64,000 nucleotides of DNA from Gottschalkia purinilytica (GTDB lineage: Bacteria; Bacillota; Clostridia; Tissierellales; Gottschalkiaceae), in assembly GCF_001190785.1 (NCBI RefSeq), contig NZ_LGSS01000001.1, positions 248,001 to 312,000 on the forward strand, read 5' to 3'. The notes beneath the pieces are model-generated. The model had not been told where the DNA came from. It saw only the letters and a program-made list of their open reading frames with translations, and did no database searches. The translations under genes were made by a program, and so were the position numbers. Below are positions 45,755 through 54,597 of this stretch, one piece after another. How positions within the stretch are numbered: the stretch's first letter is position 1; every line of letters begins with the position of its first letter.

Positions 45755-45999
45755 AACTTTCACCTCCAAGTATTTTAAAGAATTCTTATCTAAATAAGAA
45801 TTCAAATAACCAAAAAACTAAGATTTACATAATTATTACAAATAAAAGCTTCTTATAATTTATATTCGCAGCTCACAGCTATAGACTACTGAGAGCCTAT
45901 TTTATTGTAAGATATCTTTTAAATGGGTGATGAAAATCACCACCCATTTAAAAGTATTAGTCTCCAGCTGCCAGCTGCGAATTGCAGCTAGCAACAAAA
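45755..45999 (-). promoter_or_regulatory. Structured intercistronic region between grdB and grdC
   Basis: This 245-base gap contains CTTTTAAATGGGTG ... CACCCATTTAAAAG (about 45917-45953), a 14-bp stem, an AGCTGC-rich hairpin just after grdB (about 45965-45990) and a weaker AGCTCACAGCT region at 45869-45882. No T tract follows the main stem on the minus strand, so it is more like a processing or stability element than a terminator. Confidence 0.6.
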
Positions 46000-47310
46000 T
46001 TAGTCTTCAAATACAGTTTGTCCGTCTACCTCTGTAGATAAAGCTTCTAATGCTTTCTCAACTAATTTTCTTCTTAATGCTTTTTCTTCTTCTTTGTCTA
46101 AACTTGGATTTCCAAGTGGGTGCGGTATAGCTATAGTAGGAACTATCCTGTTTGCACCAACTGTTAATGATATTGGTACTACTGTACACATATGAACAAC
46201 AGGAATTCCTGCTCTTTCAATTTCTTTTACCATTGTTGCACCGCAACGTGTACAGGTACCTCAGGTAGATGTTAATATAACCGCATCTACTCCATCAGCC
46301 ACTAATTCTTTTGCAAATTCACCTGCAAAAGCTTTAGAACTTGCAACAGCAGTACCATTACCTACTGTAGTATAGAAGTATCTGTGAAGTTCACCGATTT
46401 TTCCTTCTTTTTCAAATTCTCTTAATATATCTACTGGAATAACTCTATCTGAATCTTCATTAGCGTACACTGGGTCATATCCACCATGTGCAGTTTCATA
46501 AGTTTCAGCAGTTAAATCATCTACACCTTGTATATCATATTTACCGTATTTCGATGCACTTGATGATTCAATATGGTCTGGGTTTCCTTTTGGAACTGTA
46601 CCACCTGAAGTAACAATAGCTATTTTAGCCTTTGTTATGTCTTTAACAGCTGAATTTGGTTCAACCCTATCGAAATCTGGCATCGGGAATTCAGTAACAA
46701 ATTCTTCACCTTTTAGCTTTTTGATAAGCATATCAACAGCTCTTTCTGAACCTCTTTTATCAACAAAGACATTCTTTCTAATTCCTCTTGACATATATCC
46801 TTCTTCTGAAGGCATACCAAGACTTTCATTTTTAGCTAGTTTAAGAGCTAACTTTGACATACTTTTAACAGCATTTCTCATACCAGCAGCACTGTTTTTA
46901 GTTTCAACTATATATACGCTCTTCTTGAACATATCTGCACCAGGATTTTCTATATACATACCTGTTAGTGCTGGTATTCCTAATTCACTTTGTACAGCTT
47001 CTGTTATAGATCCGCAAGCAACTCCATATCTACCTGCATTAAATGCTGGTCCTGCAATGAATAAATCTGGGTTGTACTTTTTAACCATATCTATGATAGT
47101 CGCTTTAGCTTCTTCCATATTTTCATTGAAATAAGAGTCTCCACATATTATAGTAGCAACTATTTCTGCTTCGTCTCCAAAGTTTTGCTTAAATGCCATA
47201 CCCGGACCTACAATACCTTCTCTTACTTCTGGCTTATGGTCAGCTTTTTCTTCTCCACCGATTCCAGCGAAGAATTGGTTTATATAATGAACAACTTTTA
47301 TTTTACTCAT
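46000..47310 (-). CDS. grdB: Glycine reductase component B gamma subunit, selenoprotein
   Basis: A 436-aa selenoprotein that binds glycine and delivers it to component A. Start MSKIKVVHYINQFFAGIGGE (47310) after GAGGGGGGAAATC. An in-frame UGA at 46263-46261 interrupts the frame after AVILTST; read as Sec it gives U-GTC-TRC-GAT, the U..C..C motif of GrdB. Sequence on both sides is fully conserved in character (SGGTVPKGNPDHIESSSASK; VVPISLTVGANRIVPTIAIP), so this is not a pseudogene. A SECIS hairpin is expected just after the UGA but was not modelled. It follows grdA by 36 bases. Confidence 0.96.
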
Positions 47311-47346
47311 TGATTTCCCCCCTCTCATATTTTTCGGGTTCTTTAA

Positions 47347-47823
47347 TTAATCGTTAAATTTAGAATATTCGCTTCTGATGTTTGTCATTTCTTCGATTAT
47401 TTCATCTACGTCTAATACCATTTCCATCATGCCGATTTGATCATCGTAAACATCTGCGTCAACTTCATCTTTAAATTGTGGTTCTACTACGTGATATACT
47501 CTGAGTCCTAACTGAACTCCTGTTAATGGACCTGCAAAAGTAGGGTCTCCGTTTGTAACTGTTTCAGCAGCTAATCCAGCTGATTCAGCTTCAGCAGCAC
47601 CGATAAGAACTACTACGTTCTCAGCACCATGCTTTTCTGTTAAATCTTTAACCCTTTGTTGATTTTCTAAGTCCATTGATCCTGCAGCCGTTCAGACGAA
47701 ACATTCAGTTGATGAGAATACTATTTCAGCACCAGTTGATTTTAAACATTCTTCAACAGCTGGTCCTGGGATTCCATCTCTGTCGCCTATGATGATTACT
47801 TTTTTTCCATCATATAATCCCAT
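47347..47823 (-). CDS. grdA: Glycine reductase protein A, selenoprotein
   Basis: A 158-aa small acidic selenoprotein carrying the Se-carboxymethyl intermediate. It begins [20 protein letters not shown] (47823) and has an in-frame UGA at 47694-47692 within SSTECFVU-TAAGSM: the C-x-x-U redox motif reduced by the thioredoxin system. Downstream, [20 protein letters not shown] and [17 protein letters not shown] match the family. A program that does not know Sec would report only the last 109 residues. It sits between grdE and grdB. Confidence 0.97.
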
Positions 47824-47865
47824 AACTACACTTCCTTTCTTTTATTTTGAAATTATTTTTTATTT

Positions 47866-49152
47866 TTAATATCCTCTAGCTGTTAACTTGTTAAATCCTA
47901 ACTCGTTAGTAGCTCCTGTTATAGCTTGTAGCTCAACTACAATTGATCCATCTTCTTTTAAACTTCCATCGAATCCACCAGCAATTGTATTAACTGGATC
48001 TAAATATCCAATTACCTTGTCCATTGGAGGTAGCTCGATAACTTCATTAGCATTACCACCTGTAACAACTGCATTTGCTAATGGGTCAGCATCTGCTAAT
48101 GATTGAGAAGCTCCATCTCTACCAGCATATTCATCTGTTACAATAACAGTCTTAATGCCTTTTTGCTCTATTTTTTTACAGTTCATTATTAAGTCTGTAT
48201 CTGGGTTACCAAAACCTTCTTGTGAAATGACAACTCCATCTACTCCTAAGAACTCAGCTAATTTAGCTGCCCAGTTTGATGATCTCTCTTTATCTGCAAG
48301 GTAAACATTTTCGTTAGTTATTATTACACCAACAAAGTTTAACTCTTTACCATGCTTTTCAAATAAATCGTGAACAACTGGATTGTTTAAGTGATGATAA
48401 GTTGTGTTTTTGTCACATGCAGAAACACAGTTACCACTTATGATTGCTCCATCCATCAATTCTGTTGGATTGATTAATGTTGATAGAGTTTTTTTAGCAT
48501 CTACACCATATACATAAGTGTCATGCATTAATCCTTGACTTTGAAGCATTTGAACGTAAGCTACTCTTGGAAGTTCTGGATACTTTTTAGCACCTTCTAA
48601 AATAGATAGTGTTTCATAATCTTTTACTTCATCTGGTGTTACATTTCTACCAGCTTCTCCTAAATAAGCAGCTGCTTTTAGTCCAGCAAATCTCAATGCT
48701 TTTTCATGCTCATGTTGTTTCAAACCATCTACAGGTTGACAAACTAATACAATATTGTTTGTTTTTGAAAATGGTGTATAGTCTGCTCCTGGTCCAGTCA
48801 TATCAACTATACCTTCTTGGAATGCAACTACTTTACCTGTTGTAACAACTGCAGCGCCTTTTAATACGTGAGTTCTTCCTGATCCTACAGTATCAACTTT
48901 TGATAATACTCCAGGGAAGATTCCACCAGGTCCTTCAACCTTAACTCTTGGTTCAATTACATCCTTAACTGGAGTAATTCTTATGCTTTCACCTGGTCTT
49001 GCTAACTCTACGTCGACACTCTTTAAGTTTTCATCAGTGCTTATTTCAGCTATAAGCTCCTCTTTGTTAACATATAAAGTGCCATTTTCTACTTTTGTCT
49101 CACTACCAAATTGTACATCTTTAATGAAAATATTACCTAATTCTAGGCGCAT
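47866..49152 (-). CDS. grdE: Glycine reductase component B, alpha/beta precursor
   Basis: A 428-aa proprotein that is cut into two subunits. Start MRLELGNIFIKDVQFGSETK (49152), after GAGGAGGTG. The cut occurs before a Cys that becomes the pyruvoyl group binding glycine as a Schiff base; here the site is GAIISGNCVSACDKNTTYHH (about residue 242). Other marks are GPGGIFPGVLSKVDTVGSGR, EYAGRDGASQSLADADPLAN and the C-terminal ELQAITGATNELGFNKLTAR. It forms component B with grdB. It is followed by grdA after 42 bases. Confidence 0.96.
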   Translation of the reverse strand: MRLELGNIFIKDVQFGSETKVENGTLYVNKEELIAEISTDENLKSVDVELARPGESIRITPVKDVIEPRVKVEGPGGIFPGVLSKVDTVGSGRTHVLKGAAVVTTGKVVAFQEGIVDMTGPGADYTPFSKTNNIVLVCQPVDGLKQHEHEKALRFAGLKAAAYLGEAGRNVTPDEVKDYETLSILEGAKKYPELPRVAYVQMLQSQGLMHDTYVYGVDAKKTLSTLINPTELMDGAIISGNCVSACDKNTTYHHLNNPVVHDLFEKHGKELNFVGVIITNENVYLADKERSSNWAAKLAEFLGVDGVVISQEGFGNPDTDLIMNCKKIEQKGIKTVIVTDEYAGRDGASQSLADADPLANAVVTGGNANEVIELPPMDKVIGYLDPVNTIAGGFDGSLKEDGSIVVELQAITGATNELGFNKLTARGY

Positions 49153-49198
49153 AGAGTTCACCTCCTCTTAGTATTTCAGAATGAATATATATTGTAAT

Positions 49199-49232
49199 CC
49201 CAGATAGTAAGGTTATACCTTACTATCTAGGG
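49199..49232 (-). promoter_or_regulatory. Hairpin between trxA and grdE
   Basis: CCC-AGATAGTAAGGT-tat-ACCTTACTATCT-GGG: a 12-bp perfect stem extended by CCC/GGG around a bulge. There is no T tract. It probably stabilises or processes the mRNA and could let grdEABCD outnumber trxBA. Confidence 0.65.
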
Positions 49233-49251
49233 CAATTACCTAATTTATTTT

Positions 49252-49569
49252 CTAAATATATTTTTTAATCATATTTTCTATATTTTCTGGTGTAGCATCT
49301 TCCTTAACTACTTCATCTATTTTATTGCCATCTTTATATATGGCTATTACTGGTAATCCTAATATTCTTTGTTGTATAGCAAGTCTTCTAGCTTTTGTAG
49401 TATCCAATTTACAAAACTTAATTTTGTCACCATATTTGCCTTCTAATTCTTCTACAGATGGCATTAATGCTTTACATGGTTCACATCCTTGACTCCAGAA
49501 GTCAACTAAGATGTAACCTTCTGATTTTAATACTTCTTCCTCAAAACTAACTTTATCAACAGCTAACAT
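49252..49569 (-). CDS. trxA: Thioredoxin of the glycine reductase system
   Basis: A 105-aa thioredoxin. The active site is [20 protein letters not shown], that is G-C-E-P-C in place of the usual W-C-G-P-C; grd-linked thioredoxins of glycine reducers show similar departures. The cis-Pro loop is [17 protein letters not shown]. It passes electrons from thioredoxin reductase to the Cys-Sec pair of GrdA. It starts 18 bases after trxB. Confidence 0.95.
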   Translation of the reverse strand: MLAVDKVSFEEEVLKSEGYILVDFWSQGCEPCKALMPSVEELEGKYGDKIKFCKLDTTKARRLAIQQRILGLPVIAIYKDGNKIDEVVKEDATPENIENMIKKYI

Positions 49570-49587
49570 TTAAAACGCCTCCTTAAG

Positions 49588-50532
49588 CTATTTTTGAAAT
49601 TCATTTTCAATGTATTTCTCTGCTTGAATAGCTGCAACTGCACCATCAGCAGCTGCTGTTATTACTTGTCTTAACGGCGTAACTCTACAATCTCCTGCTG
49701 CAAACACACCTGGAACATTTGTTTTCATACTACCATCAGTCTTGATATATCCATTTTCCATATCTATAACGCCTTCAAAAATATCCGTTTGAGGATTGAA
49801 TCCTACAAACACGAAAACCCCAAAAGTACCATCATCTTCATTTGCTACTATTTCAGATTGTTCTCCAGTTTTGAGATTTTCTAAAACTAAAGATTCTACA
49901 ATTCCTTCACCTTTAATTTCTTTTACTTGAGTGTCCCATATAAAATCAATCTTTTCATTTTTAAATGCCTTTTCTTGTATAGACTTAGCTGCTTTTAGCT
50001 TATCACGTCTATGTATGATTGTTACTTTTCTAGCAAACTTGGTCAGAAATATAGCTTCTTCAACTGCAGAATCTCCACCACCTACTACATATACATCAAA
50101 ATCTGTGAAGAAATCCCCATCACAAGTTGCACAATATGAAACACCTTTACCAGTAAATTCTTTTTCACCTGGACATCCTAATAGCTTTGGTTTAGCCCCT
50201 GTAGCAACTATAACACTTTTAGCTTGATATTCACCTTTGCTACCTTTTATAATTTTCACCTTATCAGTCAAATTCACTTCTTTTATTTCATCCACAATTC
50301 TTTCTGCACCAAACTCATCTGCTTGACTAACCATTCTTCCTATTAGTGATGGTCCTGTAGCATTTTCGACAGAACCTGGATAATTAGCTACTTCATTAGT
50401 AGTAACTATTTGTCCACCTGGCTTTTCCTTTTCTATGACAAGCGTTTTCATCTTAGCCCTTGCTGCATATAGTCCCGCTGACAATCCTGCTGGACCGGCT
50501 CCTAATATAACTACGTCATAAATATTACTCAT
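49588..50532 (-). CDS. trxB: Thioredoxin reductase
   Basis: A 314-aa FAD enzyme. Start [20 protein letters not shown] (50532), after AAAGGAGTG; the open frame adds ten codons. The FAD site is GAGPAG, the redox Cys pair [12 protein letters not shown] (CATC), the NAD(P)H site [20 protein letters not shown] then [16 protein letters not shown], and the C-terminal FAD site [20 protein letters not shown]. It reduces TrxA in the next gene. Full length. Confidence 0.96.
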   Translation of the reverse strand: MSNIYDVVILGAGPAGLSAGLYAARAKMKTLVIEKEKPGGQIVTTNEVANYPGSVENATGPSLIGRMVSQADEFGAERIVDEIKEVNLTDKVKIIKGSKGEYQAKSVIVATGAKPKLLGCPGEKEFTGKGVSYCATCDGDFFTDFDVYVVGGGDSAVEEAIFLTKFARKVTIIHRRDKLKAAKSIQEKAFKNEKIDFIWDTQVKEIKGEGIVESLVLENLKTGEQSEIVANEDDGTFGVFVFVGFNPQTDIFEGVIDMENGYIKTDGSMKTNVPGVFAAGDCRVTPLRQVITAAADGAVAAIQAEKYIENEFQK

Positions 50533-50754
50533 CCACATCACTCCTTTAGTTTTATGTTTCAAATATACCCATTATTATTATGCTTTATTCTGGGTAGTAT
50601 TTGTTACAATCTTTTCTATACATCTTAGTAAGACCATAGATTTTTTCTATATGAAAAGATAAATTTTTTTATCTACGAGTGAGCAACGAAAATTCCAACG
50701 TATAACGTATACAGAATACAAAGTCTAAGTTATTAGTTTTATTAATTTTCTTAT

Positions 50755-51135
50755 TTAGATATCTCTGGATAATACATTGTCTACTAAAGATAAGTCTACT
50801 ACTTGAAAATCATCTAGTATTAATTGATTCCAATCGGGTGTTTGTTTGTTCCTTATGAATTTTTTAGCTGTTAAAATACTACTTTCTATAATAATTATTG
50901 AGTCAGTATCAACACTACTATATTTCTCTTTTGTAATTAATACAGTTTTATAAGGAGTCTCATTAGGTTTTAAACTACTTGATAAAGGATGCGTAAGTAA
51001 TTTATGTCCAATATGTATCTTATCCCTTATTATATTCAGTATTTCCAAGTAGCTTACTTCATAATATTCAACATTTTGATTATTTGCATATTTTTCAAAT
51101 ACTAATGGATTATTTGTTATTAATATTATATTCAC
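50755..51135 (-). CDS. grdX: GrdX protein
   Basis: A 126-aa protein of unknown biochemical role that regularly leads grd operons. It begins at a GTG (NIILITNNPLVFEKYANNQN) with AAGGGGTGA upstream, contains VEYYEVSYLEILNIIRDKIH and GHKLLTHPLSSSLKPNETPY, and ends KTPDWNQLILDDFQVVDLSL-like, as in other GrdX proteins. It lies between the glycine riboswitch and trxB, with a 190-base gap before trxB in which no clear structure is seen. Confidence 0.88.
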   Translation of the reverse strand: MNIILITNNPLVFEKYANNQNVEYYEVSYLEILNIIRDKIHIGHKLLTHPLSSSLKPNETPYKTVLITKEKYSSVDTDSIIIIESSILTAKKFIRNKQTPDWNQLILDDFQVVDLSLVDNVLSRDI

Positions 51136-51186
51136 CTATTTCACCCCTTGATTGTTAAAAAAACAACTATTATCTGCAAACAAAAA

Positions 51187-51380
51187 ACAGAATAGAGACT
51201 ATTGCCTCCACTCTGTCTATGTAACCTGAGAGATTCTTCTTTTTCAAGAATTGCTCCTTCGGTGCTATAAGCTTTTCAGAGTACTGTCCAAATACGGTCC
51301 TTTTGCCTGAGAGTTTCATCAAAAGCGGCAAACTTAATGACTTACCCCTTCGGCGCCAATTATTGGTCTCTCCCGCATTT
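51187..51380 (-). promoter_or_regulatory. Tandem glycine riboswitch with terminator
   Basis: Two aptamers lie in a row on the minus strand. The first runs GCGGGAGAGACC ... GGCGCCGAAGGGG ... AACTCTCAGGCAAAAGGACCG ... TGGACAGTACTCTG. The second is AGCACCGAAGGAGCAA ... AATCTCTCAGGTTACA ... GACAGAGTGGAGGC. Right after it ACAGA...GAG and CTC...TCTGT form a hairpin followed by six T. The 3' strand of the last aptamer stem is shared with this hairpin, so glycine binding should prevent termination and switch on the grd operon. Confidence 0.93.
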
Positions 51381-51450
51381 TTCAACCAGTAAGCTTTATT
51401 ATGTTAAAATTTTTTAATTGTTAAATTAGAGTCAATCACTCTTCACACTC

Positions 51451-51479
51451 ATTATAATATAAAAACCATCTATACACAA
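51451..51479 (-). promoter_or_regulatory. Promoter of the glycine reductase operon
   Basis: TTGTGT (51479-51474), a 17-base spacer and TATAAT (51456-51451) lie about 70 bases before the riboswitch. Predicted start near 51444. Confidence 0.75.
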
Positions 51480-51642
51480 TACCATTTTCATAAATTTTAT
51501 TGATACTTCTTGTATTAATTAATAATATTTTATGACTTTTAGTCTATTTTTGTTAGCTTAAAAGGTTTATTAATAATATATATCTTTTTATTAATATTTC
51601 CTAACATCAGTTTTTTTATCAAAGTTTAATGTTCTTTCAAAT

Positions 51643-51676
51643 AAAAAAAGTAAGGAAAATAAATTCCTTACTTTTT
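51643..51676 (-). terminator. Terminator of the Na/Pi cotransporter gene
   Basis: AAAAAGTAAGGAA / TTCCTTACTTTTT, overlapping the last bases of the gene, with T residues on the minus strand. Confidence 0.85.
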
Positions 51677-53279
51677 ATTCTAAAGCGTCTAATATATACA
51701 TTGCTATATTTGAACAATGATCTCCAACTCTCTCTAGATTACTTATTATGTCTAAGTAAATTATACCTGAACTTGGTTGGCATCCTTGATGGTTAAGTCT
51801 TTCAATATGACTTGCTCTATATTTCTTTTCCATTACATCTATTTCATCTTCATCTCTAATCACTTTTCTAGCTATATCTGGATCTGCTGTTTTAAACGCT
51901 AATAATGCATTTTTATATAATTCTTGTATCTTATCAAACATTAAACGAAGTTCTTCTATAGCATCATCGCTAAACCAAAGATTGTTATCTATTCTATACT
52001 GTGTAAGTTCTGCTATATTATCAGCATGATCTCCTATACGTTCAATATCATTTATCGCATGAAACAAAGTCGTTACAGTAACATTTTCTTTATCAGTAAG
52101 AGGTATACCTGAAAGCTCTACTAAGTGATTTGTTATTCCTCTTTCTAATTCATTTATTCTCTTTTCTTCATCAAATACCTTGTGTGTTAATTTTTCATTT
52201 TTTGTATAAAAAGAATCTAGTGCAGTAGCTAAGTTATTTTGTACCATCTTTCCCATTCTTAATACTTCTTTTGATGCTTGACCTACTGCCACTGACGGAG
52301 TCTCCATAATTCTAGTATCTATATATTTTAAAACCTGATCTTCTGTTTCTATATCACCTTTAATTAAGCTTTCAGCTGCTTTAACTAGTAATCCTGCAAA
52401 TGGAAGTTGTACTATTACATTTGCTAAGTTAAAGAATGTATGAGCATTAGCTATTTGTCTCTCAACATTTCCTGGAGACAATCTTAGCACTAATTCTCTA
52501 GTTGGATATTGTAATACTAGCATGAATAAAAGTGTACCTATTACGTTAAATAAAAAATGCATAAATGCTGCTCTCTTTGCTGTTCTGTTAGCTCCTATAC
52601 TTGATAAAAGTGCAGTTGTAGTTGTTCCAATGTTATCTCCAAATAATATCGGCAATGCCATTCCTATATCTATAAGTCCTTGACTTGATAATGCTAATAA
52701 AAGTCCTATTGAAGCACTACTGCTTTGAAGTATAGTTGTTAATCCAAATCCAACTAATAAACCTACTACAGGATTGTTAAGACTAGATAGTAAATTTATA
52801 AAAGTTTCTGATTTACTAAGAGGCTTCAAAGATCCTGACATCATATCCATACCAATAAATAAAATACCAAAGCCTATTAATATCTCTGCATATTCTTTGT
52901 GCTTTTTATTAGAAGAAAATAACCATATTGCAACCCCTATACCAACTATAAGTGGAGCTGCATCCGAAAGATTAAAAGCTATTAACTGTGCTGTTACTGT
53001 AGTACCTACGTTAGCACCCATTATTACACCAACAGCCTGTTTTAATGTCATAAGACCTGCGTTTACAAATCCTACTACCATAACTGTAGTAGCACTACTA
53101 CTTTGAATAACCATAGTTACAACAGCGCCTACTAAAACTCCCATTATCCTATTACTAGTAAGAATCTCAATAAGCCTTTTTAGTTTTTCACCTGCTGCTT
53201 TTTGTAAGCCTGTCCCCATCAAGTTCATTCCATATAAGAACAAACCTAATCCACCTATTACTCCAAAAGCTATTTGCAT
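51675..53279 (-). CDS. Na/Pi cotransporter family protein (NptA-PhoU fusion)
   Basis: A 534-aa protein. The N-terminal 310 residues form two inverted repeats with the hallmark QSSSATTVMVVGFVNAGLMT and QSSSASIGLLLALSSQGLID motifs and GANVGTTVTAQLIA / GDNIGTTTTALLSS, as in type II sodium-phosphate cotransporters. The C-terminal 200 residues are a helical PhoU-like domain (LFHAINDIERIGDHADNIAE; SNLERVGDHCSNIAMYILDA) that probably senses or regulates. Single gene with AGGAGGTTTAAT site and its own terminator. Sodium-dependent phosphate uptake is inferred from the family. Confidence 0.93.
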   Translation of the reverse strand: MQIAFGVIGGLGLFLYGMNLMGTGLQKAAGEKLKRLIEILTSNRIMGVLVGAVVTMVIQSSSATTVMVVGFVNAGLMTLKQAVGVIMGANVGTTVTAQLIAFNLSDAAPLIVGIGVAIWLFSSNKKHKEYAEILIGFGILFIGMDMMSGSLKPLSKSETFINLLSSLNNPVVGLLVGFGLTTILQSSSASIGLLLALSSQGLIDIGMALPILFGDNIGTTTTALLSSIGANRTAKRAAFMHFLFNVIGTLLFMLVLQYPTRELVLRLSPGNVERQIANAHTFFNLANVIVQLPFAGLLVKAAESLIKGDIETEDQVLKYIDTRIMETPSVAVGQASKEVLRMGKMVQNNLATALDSFYTKNEKLTHKVFDEEKRINELERGITNHLVELSGIPLTDKENVTVTTLFHAINDIERIGDHADNIAELTQYRIDNNLWFSDDAIEELRLMFDKIQELYKNALLAFKTADPDIARKVIRDEDEIDVMEKKYRASHIERLNHQGCQPSSGIIYLDIISNLERVGDHCSNIAMYILDALE

Positions 53280-53465
53280 ATTAAACCTCCTATACTTTTT
53301 TGTCCTCTATAATTTTTATGTCTATACTATAAATAGATTTAATATTTTAACAAACCCAATTTTAATACCATGTTAAATAATAATACATATTTAAATCCTT
53401 TTTGTTAAATCCATGTTAAATTTGTTAAATTAAAATACAAAAAGTAAAATTTTGTTTACAATATC

Positions 53466-53933
53466 CTAAACTAAATTTGGAAAGTTAATTTGCCTTAATG
53501 CTTCATATAGTATGATAGCTACAGAGTTAGATAGATTAAGAGACCTTGCTTTTTCTATGTCAACCATAGGAATCCTCATAGTCTGATTCTCATACTTTTC
53601 TAAAATATTTTTTGGTAAACCAGCTGTTTCTTTCCCAAATACCAAGAAACAATCATCCTCAAATTTGAAATCAGAGTAATTCATCTTTCCTTTAGTTGTG
53701 GCAAAATAGAACTTACTATTATCATATTTTTCTAATAACTCGTATATATTTTCATATGTATGTATATCAACTAAATCCCAATAGTCTAATCCTGCTCTTT
53801 TTACATATTTATCATCAAGGGAAAATCCTAGTGGCTTTATAAGGTGTAGTGATGCTCCTGTAGCTGCACAACTTCTTGCGATGTTTCCTGTATTTTGTGG
53901 AATTTCTGGTTCAAATAGTACAATATTTATCAT
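53466..53933 (-). CDS. trmL: tRNA (cytidine/uridine-34-2'-O)-methyltransferase
   Basis: A 155-aa SPOUT-fold enzyme methylating the wobble base of certain Leu tRNAs. Motifs: EPEIPQNTGNIARSCAATGA then SLHLIKPLGFSLDDKYVKRA GLDYWD, LVFGKETAGLPKNILEKYEN (SAM knot) and IPMVDIEKARSLNLSNSVAI. Length is standard for the TrmL/CspR group. A GGGGGCATATT site precedes ATG. It is flanked by unrelated genes and appears to be alone. Confidence 0.95.
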   Translation of the reverse strand: MINIVLFEPEIPQNTGNIARSCAATGASLHLIKPLGFSLDDKYVKRAGLDYWDLVDIHTYENIYELLEKYDNSKFYFATTKGKMNYSDFKFEDDCFLVFGKETAGLPKNILEKYENQTMRIPMVDIEKARSLNLSNSVAIILYEALRQINFPNLV

Positions 53934-54017
53934 AATAATATGCCCCCTTATTTATTAAATCTTCAATATAGATTTTATACATATATCATTATATTAACAA
54001 TACTATTTATTTTAATT

Positions 54018-54491
54018 TTACTCATGAAATTGAATAGGACCAAATGCTATTATGAATTCTTGTTCAAATAAACTAAATGGAATATAAACAATTTTTCCGT
54101 CGTCCAACATATATCTATAATTATCTCCATAAATAACTCCTATAGAAGTCATCTTTGGATAAGTTTCTTCATGCTTTAATTTCAAACATGAATTCCCTAT
54201 AATTAATTTAGTCATTTCTAGTATTATATTAATACAGGATTCATCAATTATTACAATAGGTACACCTAATATTTTAGATGCAATTGTTAATCCTAGTTCT
54301 TTTGGCATACTTATAGTAAATTGAAAAGATACGTCATCTATTATAACTCCTGAAATAACTGTAATATGATTATTAAAAAATATATAATCCTGTACTTCTA
54401 CTTTTTTATCTAATAAATCTATATTTAATAACTGTTTTATAATATCTTTACTATTTTCTCTAAATGCTTTTACTATATCTGTATATACTAT
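54018..54491 (-). CDS. CheX/CheC-like protein, apparent AUA start
   Basis: The open frame begins at a TTG (54512) without a ribosome site, and an AAAGGAGG lies inside it. The codon seven bases after that site is ATA (54491-54489), giving a 157-aa protein beginning IVYTDIVKAFRENSKDIIKQ. Such a start would be unusual. The protein has the CheX-type core: SMPKELGLTIASKILGVPIV, then a helix with E-x(7)-GN (INIILEMTKLIIGNSCLKLK), the signature of CheC/CheX CheY-P phosphatases, and ending FSLFEQEFIIAFGPI. No chemotaxis genes are nearby, so a signalling role outside motility is possible. Confidence 0.68.
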   Translation of the reverse strand: MVYTDIVKAFRENSKDIIKQLLNIDLLDKKVEVQDYIFFNNHITVISGVIIDDVSFQFTISMPKELGLTIASKILGVPIVIIDESCINIILEMTKLIIGNSCLKLKHEETYPKMTSIGVIYGDNYRYMLDDGKIVYIPFSLFEQEFIIAFGPIQFHE

Positions 54492-54520
54492 GCTAATTCC
54501 TCCTTTACACAAATAAAAAT

Positions 54521-54545
54521 AGACTCTAAGATGTCCTTAGAATCT
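54521..54545 (-). terminator. Terminator after the HAD phosphatase
   Basis: On the minus strand AGATTCTAAG ... CTTAGAGTCT followed by ATTTTTATTTG. It precedes the CheX-like gene. Confidence 0.8.
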
Positions 54546-54597
54546 ATTATTATATATAAACTATTTATTTATACTATACATGTTTAAATATAATTAT

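Noticed and set aside
46261-46263. Stop codon splitting grdB, and similarly 47692-47694 in grdA, as pseudogene evidence
   Set aside because: Both UGAs sit at the known selenocysteine positions of these families, with intact sequence on each side.
51170-51385. Minus-strand frame of 71 codons upstream of grdX
   Set aside because: It coincides with the tandem glycine riboswitch, whose conserved aptamer bases explain the sequence; there is no ribosome site.
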